A stretch of 64,000 nucleotides of DNA, from positions 1 through 64,000 of the forward strand of contig CAUYUJ010017963.1 in the NCBI GenBank assembly GCA_963575745.1, given 5' to 3'. The DNA is from Prorocentrum cordatum. Its lineage: Eukaryota; Sar; Dinophyceae; Prorocentrales; Prorocentraceae. The notes beneath the pieces are model-generated. The model was not told the DNA's origin. It saw nothing but the letters and a program-made list of their open reading frames with translations, and made no database searches. The translations under genes and the position numbers were made by a program. How positions within the stretch are numbered: position 1 is the first letter of the stretch; each line of letters begins with the position of its first letter. Below are positions 62,723-64,000 of the stretch, piece after piece.

Positions 62723-62859
62723 TTTATTCACCGCCGAGAGCTCCAGGGGGGGGGGTCAAAACTACAGACTTCTAGAGGTTAGTGCTGGGCTCGCGTTCGG
62801 CGCAGACATGTTGTCCCTCAGAAATATGGTGTCGGATCTGACGCGAGTTCGCAACACAT

Positions 62860-63020
62860 GCCACTCCTCCTCCTCCTCCTCCTCCTCCTCCTCCTCCTCC
62901 TCTTCATGTGCCTGTTCCTTTCCCTTCTTCGTCCCTCCTCCCCCTCCCCCCTTTCCCTGCTCCTCTTCCTCCTCTCGCTCCTCTCCCGATTCCTCCTCCA
63001 TCCTCCTCCTCTTGGGGCAC
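62860..63020. repeat. CTC tract
   Basis: CTC triplets with CCCTTTC interruptions. Confidence 0.9.
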
Positions 63021-63159
63021 GATGTTTTACCCAGCCCTTTATTCCACTGCATTCTCCGCCGCATCCCTGATCGGGGCAACTCGTCTGGGCATCGTTTCTG
63101 GATGGGTTGGGCGGCTTACGCGAAGCGTCTAGACTATTAGGATTGCCTGAATTCGTAGC

Positions 63160-64000
63160 GGCTTCTGTCTTTGGAAAGACTGCTCCCGCTGCAGCGTGGG
63201 CCTCGATTTAGGATCGGCGCTGTGCTCCCGTCGTTGAGATTGGCGGTCCCGCCCAAACGCGGCCCACTGTTCTGGATCCGAGTCCTTCCTCGCCGTTGTC
63301 GCCCGCTCTTTTCCACTCCTCCGCCTTCCCCAGGTCCTCCTGCTCCTACCGCTCCTCCTGCTCCTGCTCTAGCTGCTGCTGTTTCTCCTCCTCCTTCTTC
63401 CTCCTCTTCCTGCCCATCCTCCTGCTCATCCGCCACCTCCTCCTCCCCCTCCAAATGTATAGCTCCCATCATTTCCCGATTGCGCGCAACACGATCATGT
63501 CCTTCTGACTGCTCCAGGTCCGCTGTGATACCCGTCGGCGCATGACCGAGTAGAGGAGCAATTCAGCGCAATGGGCAGGGACGGGTGGGAGGGATACGAT
63601 GTCAGATCTGGTGCCAGCGCAGTTAACTCGTTCTCCCCCCTCTCTCATCTCCTCTGCTCTGCTCTGCTCTCATATCATCTCATCCCATCTCATCCCATCT
63701 CGTCTCATCTCATCGCATTTCTCCTCCTCCTCCTCCACTACTACACTTGTTGAAGATTATTTTCCTCTCCCCTGGCTCTGTCCGGAAGATGTCTCACCCT
63801 CTCCGCGTACTGCTTTTACACACAAGATTGGACAGACGTGTGTTTTACAATGCTGTTTTTGAACTCCGAATGCTTTCGGTGGTTCAAAATGCTGCTCCTG
63901 CTGCAGCGTGGGAATCATGTTAGGATCGGCGCTTTGCTCCCGTCGTGCAGAATGGCGCTCTCGCCCCAGCGCGGGCTATTTTTCTGGATCCGAATCCTTC
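63160..64000. repeat. Dispersed block family (copies of 12410-13450)
   Basis: GCTCCCGCTGCAGCGTGGGC, GGATCGGCGCTGTGCTCCCG and TCTGGATCCGAGTCCTTC at 63180-63295 recur at 63888-64000. The interval 63545-63790 matches 13060-13160 and 12420-12470. Runs off the window. Confidence 0.75.

Noticed and set aside
1-64000. tRNA, rRNA, snRNA or spliced-leader RNA genes
   Set aside because: I looked for B-box-like GGTTCGA contexts, conserved rRNA segments and a leader followed by GT; none was convincing. The 36801 match lacks the donor of a functional SL gene.

Overview
This window is nuclear DNA of a dinoflagellate, probably a core dinoflagellate with a large GC-rich genome. The evidence is: introns with GT, GC and GA donors but always AG acceptors; predicted spliced-leader acceptors; a degenerate spliced-leader sequence at 36801-36821; decayed non-LTR retrotransposons; and very dense microsatellites, minisatellites and short terminal-inverted-repeat (TIR) elements. 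The species cannot be fixed from sequence alone. No bacterial operon, tRNA, rRNA or CRISPR array was found.

Three host genes were assembled by hand, all on the minus strand and all split into small exons. (1) A DTWD1-type tRNA-uridine aminocarboxypropyltransferase starts at 29876 and runs to about 11401. It has eight exons (39-285 nt), and the first seven join in frame into 255 codons. (2) A ubiquitin-specific protease (USP) runs from about 45536 to the stop at 37338 in eight exons. The Cys, QQDAQEF, zinc-finger, His and Asp boxes are all present and in order. (3) A partial glycoside hydrolase family 92 (alpha-mannosidase-like) gene has one clear exon at 59680-59521 and candidate exons on both sides; its 5' part is not visible.

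Layout: 1-4850 is non-genic with microsatellites and a three-copy ~400-bp tandem repeat. 4850-9200 is a composite higher-order satellite (CCT tract plus 73-bp monomer blocks, three times). 9200-11400 is mostly unassigned, with a retroelement ORF1-like fragment. 11400-29900 is the DTWD1-like gene, almost entirely intron and full of repeats. 30500-36800 holds two decayed LINE copies. 37338-45730 is the USP gene. 47600-51200 is a third decayed LINE. 51200-55100 is repeat-rich spacer. 55100-59950 is the GH92 gene with ~1-kb ATC arrays in its introns. 60000-64000 is minisatellite and CTC-rich higher-order repeats.

The most unusual signal is in the introns. At least a dozen families of ~70-235-bp TIR elements are scattered through the window. 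Every one of the seven USP introns contains one or more, and several introns are little else. One 223-bp USP intron is bounded by a CAGCAGGA-type direct repeat with GA-AG splice sites. One family ends, next to two different exons, in a similar pyrimidine-rich acceptor. This looks like intron creation by DNA transposons (introners) by several independent families in one gene.
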